NCBI RefSeq assembly: GCF_037975245.1
Contig: NC_092573.1
Coordinates: forward strand, 13,228,001 to 13,292,000
Direction: 5' to 3'
DNA length: 64,000 nucleotides
Source: Apostichopus japonicus
Lineage: Eukaryota > Echinodermata > Holothuroidea > Aspidochirotida > Stichopodidae
Position 1 is the first letter of the stretch; each line of letters begins with the position of its first letter. The translations under genes were made by a program, and so were the position numbers. The notes under the pieces are model-generated. The model worked only from the letters and a program-made list of their open reading frames with translations. It was not told the DNA's origin and did no database searches. Positions 36,221 to 49,323 of the stretch are shown one piece after another.

Positions 36221-39200
36221 TTTCACTGGAAATTTGAATGAAAGTATTCATAAGGACGAAAACTGTACCTGCAAAAAGAAATGCTTCTTTTGTACAGTGT
36301 AAGGCCACCGCGACATCTTTTCTGACAAGCTTGATGATATTTGTTCTTCGGGAATGTTGTGTCATTACTTAGCCTTTATATTATAAACAGTTAAGTGTGG
36401 AAAGAGCTATGCTCCTGTTAGAACAACTTAACATTTCTTAAATGCTGATTTACTGAGGCAGGCGTTTGAAAGACAGTGTGATACAAACAAGTACGGTAAC
36501 GTGATAAACAATGCCACGAGCTCTCCGTGCATTAAAAACGATCGAAATGTGCGGTATTCATGACGGTACACAAAGCAGATCATGCGGATACAGCAGACAT
36601 AGCCGAGAATAAAACCTAGTAGCGTGGAGGATTCAATTATGACATACTAGGACTTTCTACTGGTAAACTTTACTCATTGTCGAATAAATCTATATCTAAT
36701 TTCTAGCTTTTGCTCTATGTTTAACGTATTATGACCAAAACAAATATGAAATTCACGACAATTCCATCGGACTTGTATATTCGTTTAAAAATAGCTCCGT
36801 TTCGAATCTAACGCTCCATTGCTATGGTAACATCGTGAATAATAGCCCTGCCGCTAATGGATAGATGACATGTAGAAGATGACCATCGGTGGCGCTCTCA
36901 ACTTCTCGTGCCACGTCTGGCACCTATACAAGAAGTAACCGACATATTACTGGCGCAATCCCGACCGAACATATTTTAACTCTCCTACAGACTTTTCTAC
37001 ACTGATCCCAGAAAGCATTAAGTGCCGTCAAAATGCCTCAGTTGCCAATAGGTACATGTCCATGACGTAACACTGTTCTCGTTGTGCATAAAACTGAAGT
37101 CAAAAGTAAGGCATATACTGATAGGCCTAGACTAGGTATACGTTGCAGACTATACATATGCTAACTTCACAGACAGACATACATGCATTCAGACAACTTC
37201 GGGTAATGTAAAATATCACTAACCGTAATCACGTTATGTTTACTCTGTCTTCAAATGTCGTCCTTTTCTTCTCTGCAACCCCGGGCCGTCATTGGAGTCG
37301 TTCGAACAACTATATTAAGGCGAAGAACGACGTCAAGATATATCCAACGTCTAGACTACACTGCTTGCAATGGAGAGAGAACTGCCCAGTACAGTACAGT
37401 ACGTGTTGATATGAACGCCTACAAAATGACAACAAATATTTTCCATTGAAAATCCACTGTGTATGACGGTATAGTAAACACTCGTATATAGATCAACGCA
37501 CACGCGCGCACGGAGGTATTATGTACGTACAGCATGCAATGCAGACAAATATTTCGGAGCGCGCGCTTCTGATTTTGTGCTGATATTCTTGTGAGCGCTC
37601 TTGTATCACTGTTTGCATGCGCGCACGGACAAGATAGACGTCAGACTATCACGCTGTAGCTACTAAACCTTTACTTACATGTGTACAGCAGTAGACTACT
37701 GTGATGGTTGCATGCGGCAGTTTAATTTTGTGTGCACAATATGTCAGCATTGTACGGTGGCTTAATAAGGACATAGGAAAGAAAAACAGTGTCCCCAAAT
37801 CTCACAATGTTGTCTTTTTATCTCAAACGTTGCCTCTTTTTTTCCCTTCAAAATTTAGATCCAAAAACAAAAGTCCAAAAGTAGAGACAAAAAGTCCAAA
37901 TTTTCAGATTTGAGCAGACTTGTTTCCTTTCCTATGTCCCTATTAAGCCACCGTAGTATTGTGACTATTCTATGATCAGAAAAACTGTACAAATCTAACG
38001 GAATTGCTAATGTTATAATGTTAAGAGACTGGCCTTTATCATCCCTGTAAAGTCAGAACGCGACGGTGTTTATTTCAGTCACGGTTGGCAGCCCTCTTAG
38101 GGTTTTAATCAGGAGCTTTCTATTTTATAGCTGTTGTAGGTGTCGTACCAGAAGTAATCCTTCCATTATCTTACACAGTACTAAGTCCGTCACGTTTAGG
38201 GTCCGCTAAAGTATAGCTAGAAGTTGTCAACTGACAAATCATACCCCCACGTTGGTATCTGATCAGGGCTTGGCCTGCCAGGGTGCATGCACATTTCTAT
38301 ATCATGACGCAGTTTAGACTTTGAGCTAGAAGAGGAGCAAGTTAAGCACACTGAACCGTCCGCTCGCACGGAGAAACATATCCAGATTAAAACACAGAAT
38401 TTCTTAACTGTTCTGTGTCACCTCCTTGAATCCTCCTTATTTGCACATCACCTCTACTTTGAATTATGCGCAAGTTCCACATCAAGACATTCAAAACGAT
38501 CGTGGTGACTGGAAATATGCCAAAACAAGCACTGCGTTAGGTCATTTTACGTCTCGTGTGTGTCTGTGTGCTTTACTTATCTTTTCGTGTTTTTTTTTTT
38601 TTCGTTTTTTTTTTCCGTTTTTTTTTTTTTTTCACGGTTAAACTTTTGTGCGAATGTACAATACTCCAATTGGGGCATGGTATGCATTCATATCACATTG
38701 TTTTGGAAGAATCTGGAACTCTAAGTATTATTTCGACCCAAGAATCACCAGGCTGGCGTGGTGGCCTGAACGGTTGGAAGACAGCACTGCGCGTCGGTGT
38801 TTGTTGTCAGGCTGTGTGAATCGCGCCGATCGGATGACAGACACTGCTTTGTTTATAATGGCATCGCCAAGGTGGAATTTTTACACGGGCCTAGGATCCC
38901 AATTCCGTATCCTCCCTTAGTTCGCAAAAGCATCCGGGAGATTACGTTTAGAGTCCGGCCTTCGGGCCAGAAGTGGGCTAGCTGACTTGCAATGGAGGGC
39001 TCACGTCGATTCGGACTGGGTTGATGTTCAACGTTCAGTGAAACCATGGCCTCGATGAGGCGTAATCTCTTGTTAATTTTAGCTTTCTGTCTTCAATTTT
39101 ATAATATAATGATATAAATTTATTATTGCCTTTTTTTATTCGTCTTTTTCTCGCTTAGTTATCGCATTTTATTCAAGGTTAAATATATATGCTCATGTCT

Positions 39201-39495
39201 GCCTAGGTTCGACTCCCCGCCGAAGCAATATTTTATTTTATGTTTTTATTATTATTATTAATATTTGGGGTGTTGTTGATATCTGCATGTCTATGCATGG
39301 TGTTTTAAGTTTGTTTCGCTTTGTTTGTCTGTTTTTTGTTTTGTTTTTAGGGGGGGGGGTGTTTGTCTCTATTTTGGTATTTTGTTTCGCGTAAACAAAG
39401 TAGGTCATTGCAATATTTTGCACAACTTGTCAATAGAAACCGATTCGGAACTTAAGACCTGAGTGGTAAATTTGATTTCTGTCTCGCTCGTCGCC
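36221..39495. repeat. Array unit 12
   Basis: Full unit of 3,275 bp, G run 10. Confidence 0.97.
37755..37953. mobile_element. MITE copy, unit 12
   Basis: Intact copy with both inverted termini and flanking TA. Confidence 0.8.
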
Positions 39496-42400
39496 TTTCA
39501 CTGGAAATTTGAATGAAAGTATTCATAAGGACGAAAACTGTACCTGCAAAAAGAAATGCTTCTTTTGTACAGTGTAAGGCCACCGCGACATCTTTTCTGA
39601 CAAGCTTGATGATATTTGTTCTTCGGGAATGTTGTGTCATTACTTAGCCTTTATATTATAAACAGTTAAGTGTGGAAAGAGCTATGCTCCTGTTAGAACA
39701 ACTTAACATTTCTTAAATGCTGATTTACTGAGGCAGGCGTTTGAAAGACAGTGTGATACAAACAAGTACGGTAACGTGATAAACAATGCCACGAGCTCTC
39801 CGTGCATTAAAAACGATCGAAATGTGCGGTATTCATGACGGTACACAAAGCAGATCATGCGGATACAGCAGACATAGCCGAGAATAAAACCTAGTAGCGT
39901 GGAGGATTCAATTATGACATACTAGGACTTTCTACTGGTAAACTTTACTCATTGTCGAATAAATCTATATCTAATTTCTAGCTTTTGCTCTATGTTTAAC
40001 GTATTATGACCAAAACAAATATGAAATTCACGACAATTCCATCGGACTTGTATATTCGTTTAAAAATAGCTCCGTTTCGAATCTAACGCTCCATTGCTAT
40101 GGTAACATCGTGAATAATAGCCCTGCCGCTAATGGATAGATGACATGTAGAAGATGACCATCGGTGGCGCTCTCAACTTCTCGTGCCACGTCTGGCACCT
40201 ATACAAGAAGTAACCGACATATTACTGGCGCAATCCCGACCGAACATATTTTAACTCTCCTACAGACTTTTCTACACTGATCCCAGAAAGCATTAAGTGC
40301 CGTCAAAATGCCTCAGTTGCCAATAGGTACATGTCCATGACGTAACACTGTTCTCGTTGTGCATAAAACTGAAGTCAAAAGTAAGGCATATACTGATAGG
40401 CCTAGACTAGGTATACGTTGCAGACTATACATATGCTAACTTCACAGACAGACATACATGCATTCAGACAACTTCGGGTAATGTAAAATATCACTAACCG
40501 TAATCACGTTATGTTTACTCTGTCTTCAAATGTCGTCCTTTTCTTCTCTGCAACCCCGGGCCGTCATTGGAGTCGTTCGAACAACTATATTAAGGCGAAG
40601 AACGACGTCAAGATATATCCAACGTCTAGACTACACTGCTTGCAATGGAGAGAGAACTGCCCAGTACAGTACAGTACGTGTTGATATGAACGCCTACAAA
40701 ATGACAACAAATATTTTCCATTGAAAATCCACTGTGTATGACGGTATAGTAAACACTCGTATATAGATCAACGCACACGCGCGCACGGAGGTATTATGTA
40801 CGTACAGCATGCAATGCAGACAAATATTTCGGAGCGCGCGCTTCTGATTTTGTGCTGATATTCTTGTGAGCGCTCTTGTATCACTGTTTGCATGCGCGCA
40901 CGGACAAGATAGACGTCAGACTATCACGCTGTAGCTACTAAACCTTTACTTACATGTGTACAGCAGTAGACTACTGTGATGGTTGCATGCGGCAGTTTAA
41001 TTTTGTGTGCACAATATGTCAGCATTGTACGGTGGCTTAATAAGGACATAGGAAAGAAAAACAGTGTCCCCAAATCTCACAATGTTGTCTTTTTATCTCA
41101 AACGTTGCCTCTTTTTTTCCCTTCAAAATTTAGATCCAAAAACAAAAGTCCAAAAGTAGAGACAAAAAGTCCAAATTTTCAGATTTGAGCAGACTTGTTT
41201 CCTTTCCTATGTCCCTATTAAGCCACCGTAGTATTGTGACTATTCTATGATCAGAAAAACTGTACAAATCTAACGGAATTGCTAATGTTATAATGTTAAG
41301 AGACTGGCCTTTATCATCCCTGTAAAGTCAGAACGCGACGGTGTTTATTTCAGTCACGGTTGGCAGCCCTCTTAGGGTTTTAATCAGGAGCTTTCTATTT
41401 TATAGCTGTTGTAGGTGTCGTACCAGAAGTAATCCTTCCATTATCTTACACAGTACTAAGTCCGTCACGTTTAGGGTCCGCTAAAGTATAGCTAGAAGTT
41501 GTCAACTGACAAATCATACCCCCACGTTGGTATCTGATCAGGGCTTGGCCTGCCAGGGTGCATGCACATTTCTATATCATGACGCAGTTTAGACTTTGAG
41601 CTAGAAGAGGAGCAAGTTAAGCACACTGAACCGTCCGCTCGCACGGAGAAACATATCCAGATTAAAACACAGAATTTCTTAACTGTTCTGTGTCACCTCC
41701 TTGAATCCTCCTTATTTGCACATCACCTCTACTTTGAATTATGCGCAAGTTCCACATCAAGACATTCAAAACGATCGTGGTGACTGGAAATATGCCAAAA
41801 CAAGCACTGCGTTAGGTCATTTTACGTCTCGTGTGTGTCTGTGTGCTTTACTTATCTTTTCGTGTTTTTTTTTTTTTCGTTTTTTTTTTCCGTTTTTTTT
41901 TTTTTTTCACGGTTAAACTTTTGTGCGAATGTACAATACTCCAATTGGGGCATGGTATGCATTCATATCACATTGTTTTGGAAGAATCTGGAACTCTAAG
42001 TATTATTTCGACCCAAGAATCACCAGGCTGGCGTGGTGGCCTGAACGGTTGGAAGACAGCACTGCGCGTCGGTGTTTGTTGTCAGGCTGTGTGAATCGCG
42101 CCGATCGGATGACAGACACTGCTTTGTTTATAATGGCATCGCCAAGGTGGAATTTTTACACGGGCCTAGGATCCCAATTCCGTATCCTCCCTTAGTTCGC
42201 AAAAGCATCCGGGAGATTACGTTTAGAGTCCGGCCTTCGGGCCAGAAGTGGGCTAGCTGACTTGCAATGGAGGGCTCACGTCGATTCGGACTGGGTTGAT
42301 GTTCAACGTTCAGTGAAACCATGGCCTCGATGAGGCGTAATCTCTTGTTAATTTTAGCTTTCTGTCTTCAATTTTATAATATAATGATATAAATTTATTA

Positions 42401-42770
42401 TTGCCTTTTTTTATTCGTCTTTTTCTCGCTTAGTTATCGCATTTTATTCAAGGTTAAATATATATGCTCATGTCTGCCTAGGTTCGACTCCCCGCCGAAG
42501 CAATATTTTATTTTATGTTTTTATTATTATTATTAATATTTGGGGTGTTGTTGATATCTGCATGTCTATGCATGGTGTTTTAAGTTTGTTTCGCTTTGTT
42601 TGTCTGTTTTTTGTTTTGTTTTTAGGGGGGGGGGTGTTTGTCTCTATTTTGGTATTTTGTTTCGCGTAAACAAAGTAGGTCATTGCAATATTTTGCACAA
42701 CTTGTCAATAGAAACCGATTCGGAACTTAAGACCTGAGTGGTAAATTTGATTTCTGTCTCGCTCGTCGCC
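39496..42770. repeat. Array unit 13
   Basis: Full unit of 3,275 bp, G run 10; it adjoins another G10 unit (unit 12). Confidence 0.97.
41030..41228. mobile_element. MITE copy, unit 13
   Basis: Intact copy with both inverted termini and flanking TA. Confidence 0.8.
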
Positions 42771-45700
42771 TTTCACTGGAAATTTGAATGAAAGTATTCA
42801 TAAGGACGAAAACTGTACCTGCAAAAAGAAATGCTTCTTTTGTACAGTGTAAGGCCACCGCGACATCTTTTCTGACAAGCTTGATGATATTTGTTCTTCG
42901 GGAATGTTGTGTCATTACTTAGCCTTTATATTATAAACAGTTAAGTGTGGAAAGAGCTATGCTCCTGTTAGAACAACTTAACATTTCTTAAATGCTGATT
43001 TACTGAGGCAGGCGTTTGAAAGACAGTGTGATACAAACAAGTACGGTAACGTGATAAACAATGCCACGAGCTCTCCGTGCATTAAAAACGATCGAAATGT
43101 GCGGTATTCATGACGGTACACAAAGCAGATCATGCGGATACAGCAGACATAGCCGAGAATAAAACCTAGTAGCGTGGAGGATTCAATTATGACATACTAG
43201 GACTTTCTACTGGTAAACTTTACTCATTGTCGAATAAATCTATATCTAATTTCTAGCTTTTGCTCTATGTTTAACGTATTATGACCAAAACAAATATGAA
43301 ATTCACGACAATTCCATCGGACTTGTATATTCGTTTAAAAATAGCTCCGTTTCGAATCTAACGCTCCATTGCTATGGTAACATCGTGAATAATAGCCCTG
43401 CCGCTAATGGATAGATGACATGTAGAAGATGACCATCGGTGGCGCTCTCAACTTCTCGTGCCACGTCTGGCACCTATACAAGAAGTAACCGACATATTAC
43501 TGGCGCAATCCCGACCGAACATATTTTAACTCTCCTACAGACTTTTCTACACTGATCCCAGAAAGCATTAAGTGCCGTCAAAATGCCTCAGTTGCCAATA
43601 GGTACATGTCCATGACGTAACACTGTTCTCGTTGTGCATAAAACTGAAGTCAAAAGTAAGGCATATACTGATAGGCCTAGACTAGGTATACGTTGCAGAC
43701 TATACATATGCTAACTTCACAGACAGACATACATGCATTCAGACAACTTCGGGTAATGTAAAATATCACTAACCGTAATCACGTTATGTTTACTCTGTCT
43801 TCAAATGTCGTCCTTTTCTTCTCTGCAACCCCGGGCCGTCATTGGAGTCGTTCGAACAACTATATTAAGGCGAAGAACGACGTCAAGATATATCCAACGT
43901 CTAGACTACACTGCTTGCAATGGAGAGAGAACTGCCCAGTACAGTACAGTACGTGTTGATATGAACGCCTACAAAATGACAACAAATATTTTCCATTGAA
44001 AATCCACTGTGTATGACGGTATAGTAAACACTCGTATATAGATCAACGCACACGCGCGCACGGAGGTATTATGTACGTACAGCATGCAATGCAGACAAAT
44101 ATTTCGGAGCGCGCGCTTCTGATTTTGTGCTGATATTCTTGTGAGCGCTCTTGTATCACTGTTTGCATGCGCGCACGGACAAGATAGACGTCAGACTATC
44201 ACGCTGTAGCTACTAAACCTTTACTTACATGTGTACAGCAGTAGACTACTGTGATGGTTGCATGCGGCAGTTTAATTTTGTGTGCACAATATGTCAGCAT
44301 TGTACGGTGGCTTAATAAGGACATAGGAAAGAAAAACAGTGTCCCCAAATCTCACAATGTTGTCTTTTTATCTCAAACGTTGCCTCTTTTTTTCCCTTCA
44401 AAATTTAGATCCAAAAACAAAAGTCCAAAAGTAGAGACAAAAAGTCCAAATTTTCAGATTTGAGCAGACTTGTTTCCTTTCCTATGTCCCTATTAAGCCA
44501 CCGTAGTATTGTGACTATTCTATGATCAGAAAAACTGTACAAATCTAACGGAATTGCTAATGTTATAATGTTAAGAGACTGGCCTTTATCATCCCTGTAA
44601 AGTCAGAACGCGACGGTGTTTATTTCAGTCACGGTTGGCAGCCCTCTTAGGGTTTTAATCAGGAGCTTTCTATTTTATAGCTGTTGTAGGTGTCGTACCA
44701 GAAGTAATCCTTCCATTATCTTACACAGTACTAAGTCCGTCACGTTTAGGGTCCGCTAAAGTATAGCTAGAAGTTGTCAACTGACAAATCATACCCCCAC
44801 GTTGGTATCTGATCAGGGCTTGGCCTGCCAGGGTGCATGCACATTTCTATATCATGACGCAGTTTAGACTTTGAGCTAGAAGAGGAGCAAGTTAAGCACA
44901 CTGAACCGTCCGCTCGCACGGAGAAACATATCCAGATTAAAACACAGAATTTCTTAACTGTTCTGTGTCACCTCCTTGAATCCTCCTTATTTGCACATCA
45001 CCTCTACTTTGAATTATGCGCAAGTTCCACATCAAGACATTCAAAACGATCGTGGTGACTGGAAATATGCCAAAACAAGCACTGCGTTAGGTCATTTTAC
45101 GTCTCGTGTGTGTCTGTGTGCTTTACTTATCTTTTCGTGTTTTTTTTTTTTTCGTTTTTTTTTTCCGTTTTTTTTTTTTTTTCACGGTTAAACTTTTGTG
45201 CGAATGTACAATACTCCAATTGGGGCATGGTATGCATTCATATCACATTGTTTTGGAAGAATCTGGAACTCTAAGTATTATTTCGACCCAAGAATCACCA
45301 GGCTGGCGTGGTGGCCTGAACGGTTGGAAGACAGCACTGCGCGTCGGTGTTTGTTGTCAGGCTGTGTGAATCGCGCCGATCGGATGACAGACACTGCTTT
45401 GTTTATAATGGCATCGCCAAGGTGGAATTTTTACACGGGCCTAGGATCCCAATTCCGTATCCTCCCTTAGTTCGCAAAAGCATCCGGGAGATTACGTTTA
45501 GAGTCCGGCCTTCGGGCCAGAAGTGGGCTAGCTGACTTGCAATGGAGGGCTCACGTCGATTCGGACTGGGTTGATGTTCAACGTTCAGTGAAACCATGGC
45601 CTCGATGAGGCGTAATCTCTTGTTAATTTTAGCTTTCTGTCTTCAATTTTATAATATAATGATATAAATTTATTATTGCCTTTTTTTATTCGTCTTTTTC

Positions 45701-46047
45701 TCGCTTAGTTATCGCATTTTATTCAAGGTTAAATATATATGCTCATGTCTGCCTAGGTTCGACTCCCCGCCGAAGCAATATTTTATTTTATGTTTTTATT
45801 ATTATTATTAATATTTGGGGTGTTGTTGATATCTGCATGTCTATGCATGGTGTTTTAAGTTTGTTTCGCTTTGTTTGTCTGTTTTTTGTTTTGTTTTTAG
45901 GGGGGGGGGGGTGTTTGTCTCTATTTTGGTATTTTGTTTCGCGTAAACAAAGTAGGTCATTGCAATATTTTGCACAACTTGTCAATAGAAACCGATTCGG
46001 AACTTAAGACCTGAGTGGTAAATTTGATTTCTGTCTCGCTCGTCGCC
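42771..46047. repeat. Array unit 14
   Basis: Full unit of 3,277 bp, G run 12. No difference from unit 1 seen. Confidence 0.97.
44305..44503. mobile_element. MITE copy, unit 14
   Basis: Intact copy with both inverted termini and flanking TA. Confidence 0.8.
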
Positions 46048-49000
46048 TTTCACTGGAAATTTGAATGAAAGTATTCATAAGGACGAAAACTGTACCTGCA
46101 AAAAGAAATGCTTCTTTTGTACAGTGTAAGGCCACCGCGACATCTTTTCTGACAAGCTTGATGATATTTGTTCTTCGGGAATGTTGTGTCATTACTTAGC
46201 CTTTATATTATAAACAGTTAAGTGTGGAAAGAGCTATGCTCCTGTTAGAACAACTTAACATTTCTTAAATGCTGATTTACTGAGGCAGGCGTTTGAAAGA
46301 CAGTGTGATACAAACAAGTACGGTAACGTGATAAACAATGCCACGAGCTCTCCGTGCATTAAAAACGATCGAAATGTGCGGTATTCATGACGGTACACAA
46401 AGCAGATCATGCGGATACAGCAGACATAGCCGAGAATAAAACCTAGTAGCGTGGAGGATTCAATTATGACATACTAGGACTTTCTACTGGTAAACTTTAC
46501 TCATTGTCGAATAAATCTATATCTAATTTCTAGCTTTTGCTCTATGTTTAACGTATTATGACCAAAACAAATATGAAATTCACGACAATTCCATCGGACT
46601 TGTATATTCGTTTAAAAATAGCTCCGTTTCGAATCTAACGCTCCATTGCTATGGTAACATCGTGAATAATAGCCCTGCCGCTAATGGATAGATGACATGT
46701 AGAAGATGACCATCGGTGGCGCTCTCAACTTCTCGTGCCACGTCTGGCACCTATACAAGAAGTAACCGACATATTACTGGCGCAATCCCGACCGAACATA
46801 TTTTAACTCTCCTACAGACTTTTCTACACTGATCCCAGAAAGCATTAAGTGCCGTCAAAATGCCTCAGTTGCCAATAGGTACATGTCCATGACGTAACAC
46901 TGTTCTCGTTGTGCATAAAACTGAAGTCAAAAGTAAGGCATATACTGATAGGCCTAGACTAGGTATACGTTGCAGACTATACATATGCTAACTTCACAGA
47001 CAGACATACATGCATTCAGACAACTTCGGGTAATGTAAAATATCACTAACCGTAATCACGTTATGTTTACTCTGTCTTCAAATGTCGTCCTTTTCTTCTC
47101 TGCAACCCCGGGCCGTCATTGGAGTCGTTCGAACAACTATATTAAGGCGAAGAACGACGTCAAGATATATCCAACGTCTAGACTACACTGCTTGCAATGG
47201 AGAGAGAACTGCCCAGTACAGTACAGTACGTGTTGATATGAACGCCTACAAAATGACAACAAATATTTTCCATTGAAAATCCACTGTGTATGACGGTATA
47301 GTAAACACTCGTATATAGATCAACGCACACGCGCGCACGGAGGTATTATGTACGTACAGCATGCAATGCAGACAAATATTTCGGAGCGCGCGCTTCTGAT
47401 TTTGTGCTGATATTCTTGTGAGCGCTCTTGTATCACTGTTTGCATGCGCGCACGGACAAGATAGACGTCAGACTATCACGCTGTAGCTACTAAACCTTTA
47501 CTTACATGTGTACAGCAGTAGACTACTGTGATGGTTGCATGCGGCAGTTTAATTTTGTGTGCACAATATGTCAGCATTGTACGGTGGCTTAATAAGGACA
47601 TAGGAAAGAAAAACAGTGTCCCCAAATCTCACAATGTTGTCTTTTTATCTCAAACGTTGCCTCTTTTTTTCCCTTCAAAATTTAGATCCAAAAACAAAAG
47701 TCCAAAAGTAGAGACAAAAAGTCCAAATTTTCAGATTTGAGCAGACTTGTTTCCTTTCCTATGTCCCTATTAAGCCACCGTAGTATTGTGACTATTCTAT
47801 GATCAGAAAAACTGTACAAATCTAACGGAATTGCTAATGTTATAATGTTAAGAGACTGGCCTTTATCATCCCTGTAAAGTCAGAACGCGACGGTGTTTAT
47901 TTCAGTCACGGTTGGCAGCCCTCTTAGGGTTTTAATCAGGAGCTTTCTATTTTATAGCTGTTGTAGGTGTCGTACCAGAAGTAATCCTTCCATTATCTTA
48001 CACAGTACTAAGTCCGTCACGTTTAGGGTCCGCTAAAGTATAGCTAGAAGTTGTCAACTGACAAATCATACCCCCACGTTGGTATCTGATCAGGGCTTGG
48101 CCTGCCAGGGTGCATGCACATTTCTATATCATGACGCAGTTTAGACTTTGAGCTAGAAGAGGAGCAAGTTAAGCACACTGAACCGTCCGCTCGCACGGAG
48201 AAACATATCCAGATTAAAACACAGAATTTCTTAACTGTTCTGTGTCACCTCCTTGAATCCTCCTTATTTGCACATCACCTCTACTTTGAATTATGCGCAA
48301 GTTCCACATCAAGACATTCAAAACGATCGTGGTGACTGGAAATATGCCAAAACAAGCACTGCGTTAGGTCATTTTACGTCTCGTGTGTGTCTGTGTGCTT
48401 TACTTATCTTTTCGTGTTTTTTTTTTTTTCGTTTTTTTTTTCCGTTTTTTTTTTTTTTTCACGGTTAAACTTTTGTGCGAATGTACAATACTCCAATTGG
48501 GGCATGGTATGCATTCATATCACATTGTTTTGGAAGAATCTGGAACTCTAAGTATTATTTCGACCCAAGAATCACCAGGCTGGCGTGGTGGCCTGAACGG
48601 TTGGAAGACAGCACTGCGCGTCGGTGTTTGTTGTCAGGCTGTGTGAATCGCGCCGATCGGATGACAGACACTGCTTTGTTTATAATGGCATCGCCAAGGT
48701 GGAATTTTTACACGGGCCTAGGATCCCAATTCCGTATCCTCCCTTAGTTCGCAAAAGCATCCGGGAGATTACGTTTAGAGTCCGGCCTTCGGGCCAGAAG
48801 TGGGCTAGCTGACTTGCAATGGAGGGCTCACGTCGATTCGGACTGGGTTGATGTTCAACGTTCAGTGAAACCATGGCCTCGATGAGGCGTAATCTCTTGT
48901 TAATTTTAGCTTTCTGTCTTCAATTTTATAATATAATGATATAAATTTATTATTGCCTTTTTTTATTCGTCTTTTTCTCGCTTAGTTATCGCATTTTATT

Positions 49001-49323
49001 CAAGGTTAAATATATATGCTCATGTCTGCCTAGGTTCGACTCCCCGCCGAAGCAATATTTTATTTTATGTTTTTATTATTATTATTAATATTTGGGGTGT
49101 TGTTGATATCTGCATGTCTATGCATGGTGTTTTAAGTTTGTTTCGCTTTGTTTGTCTGTTTTTTGTTTTGTTTTTAGGGGGGGGGGGTGTTTGTCTCTAT
49201 TTTGGTATTTTGTTTCGCGTAAACAAAGTAGGTCATTGCAATATTTTGCACAACTTGTCAATAGAAACCGATTCGGAACTTAAGACCTGAGTGGTAAATT
49301 TGATTTCTGTCTCGCTCGTCGCC
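46048..49323. repeat. Array unit 15
   Basis: Full unit of 3,276 bp, G run 11. Confidence 0.97.
47582..47780. mobile_element. MITE copy, unit 15
   Basis: Intact copy with both inverted termini and flanking TA. Confidence 0.8.
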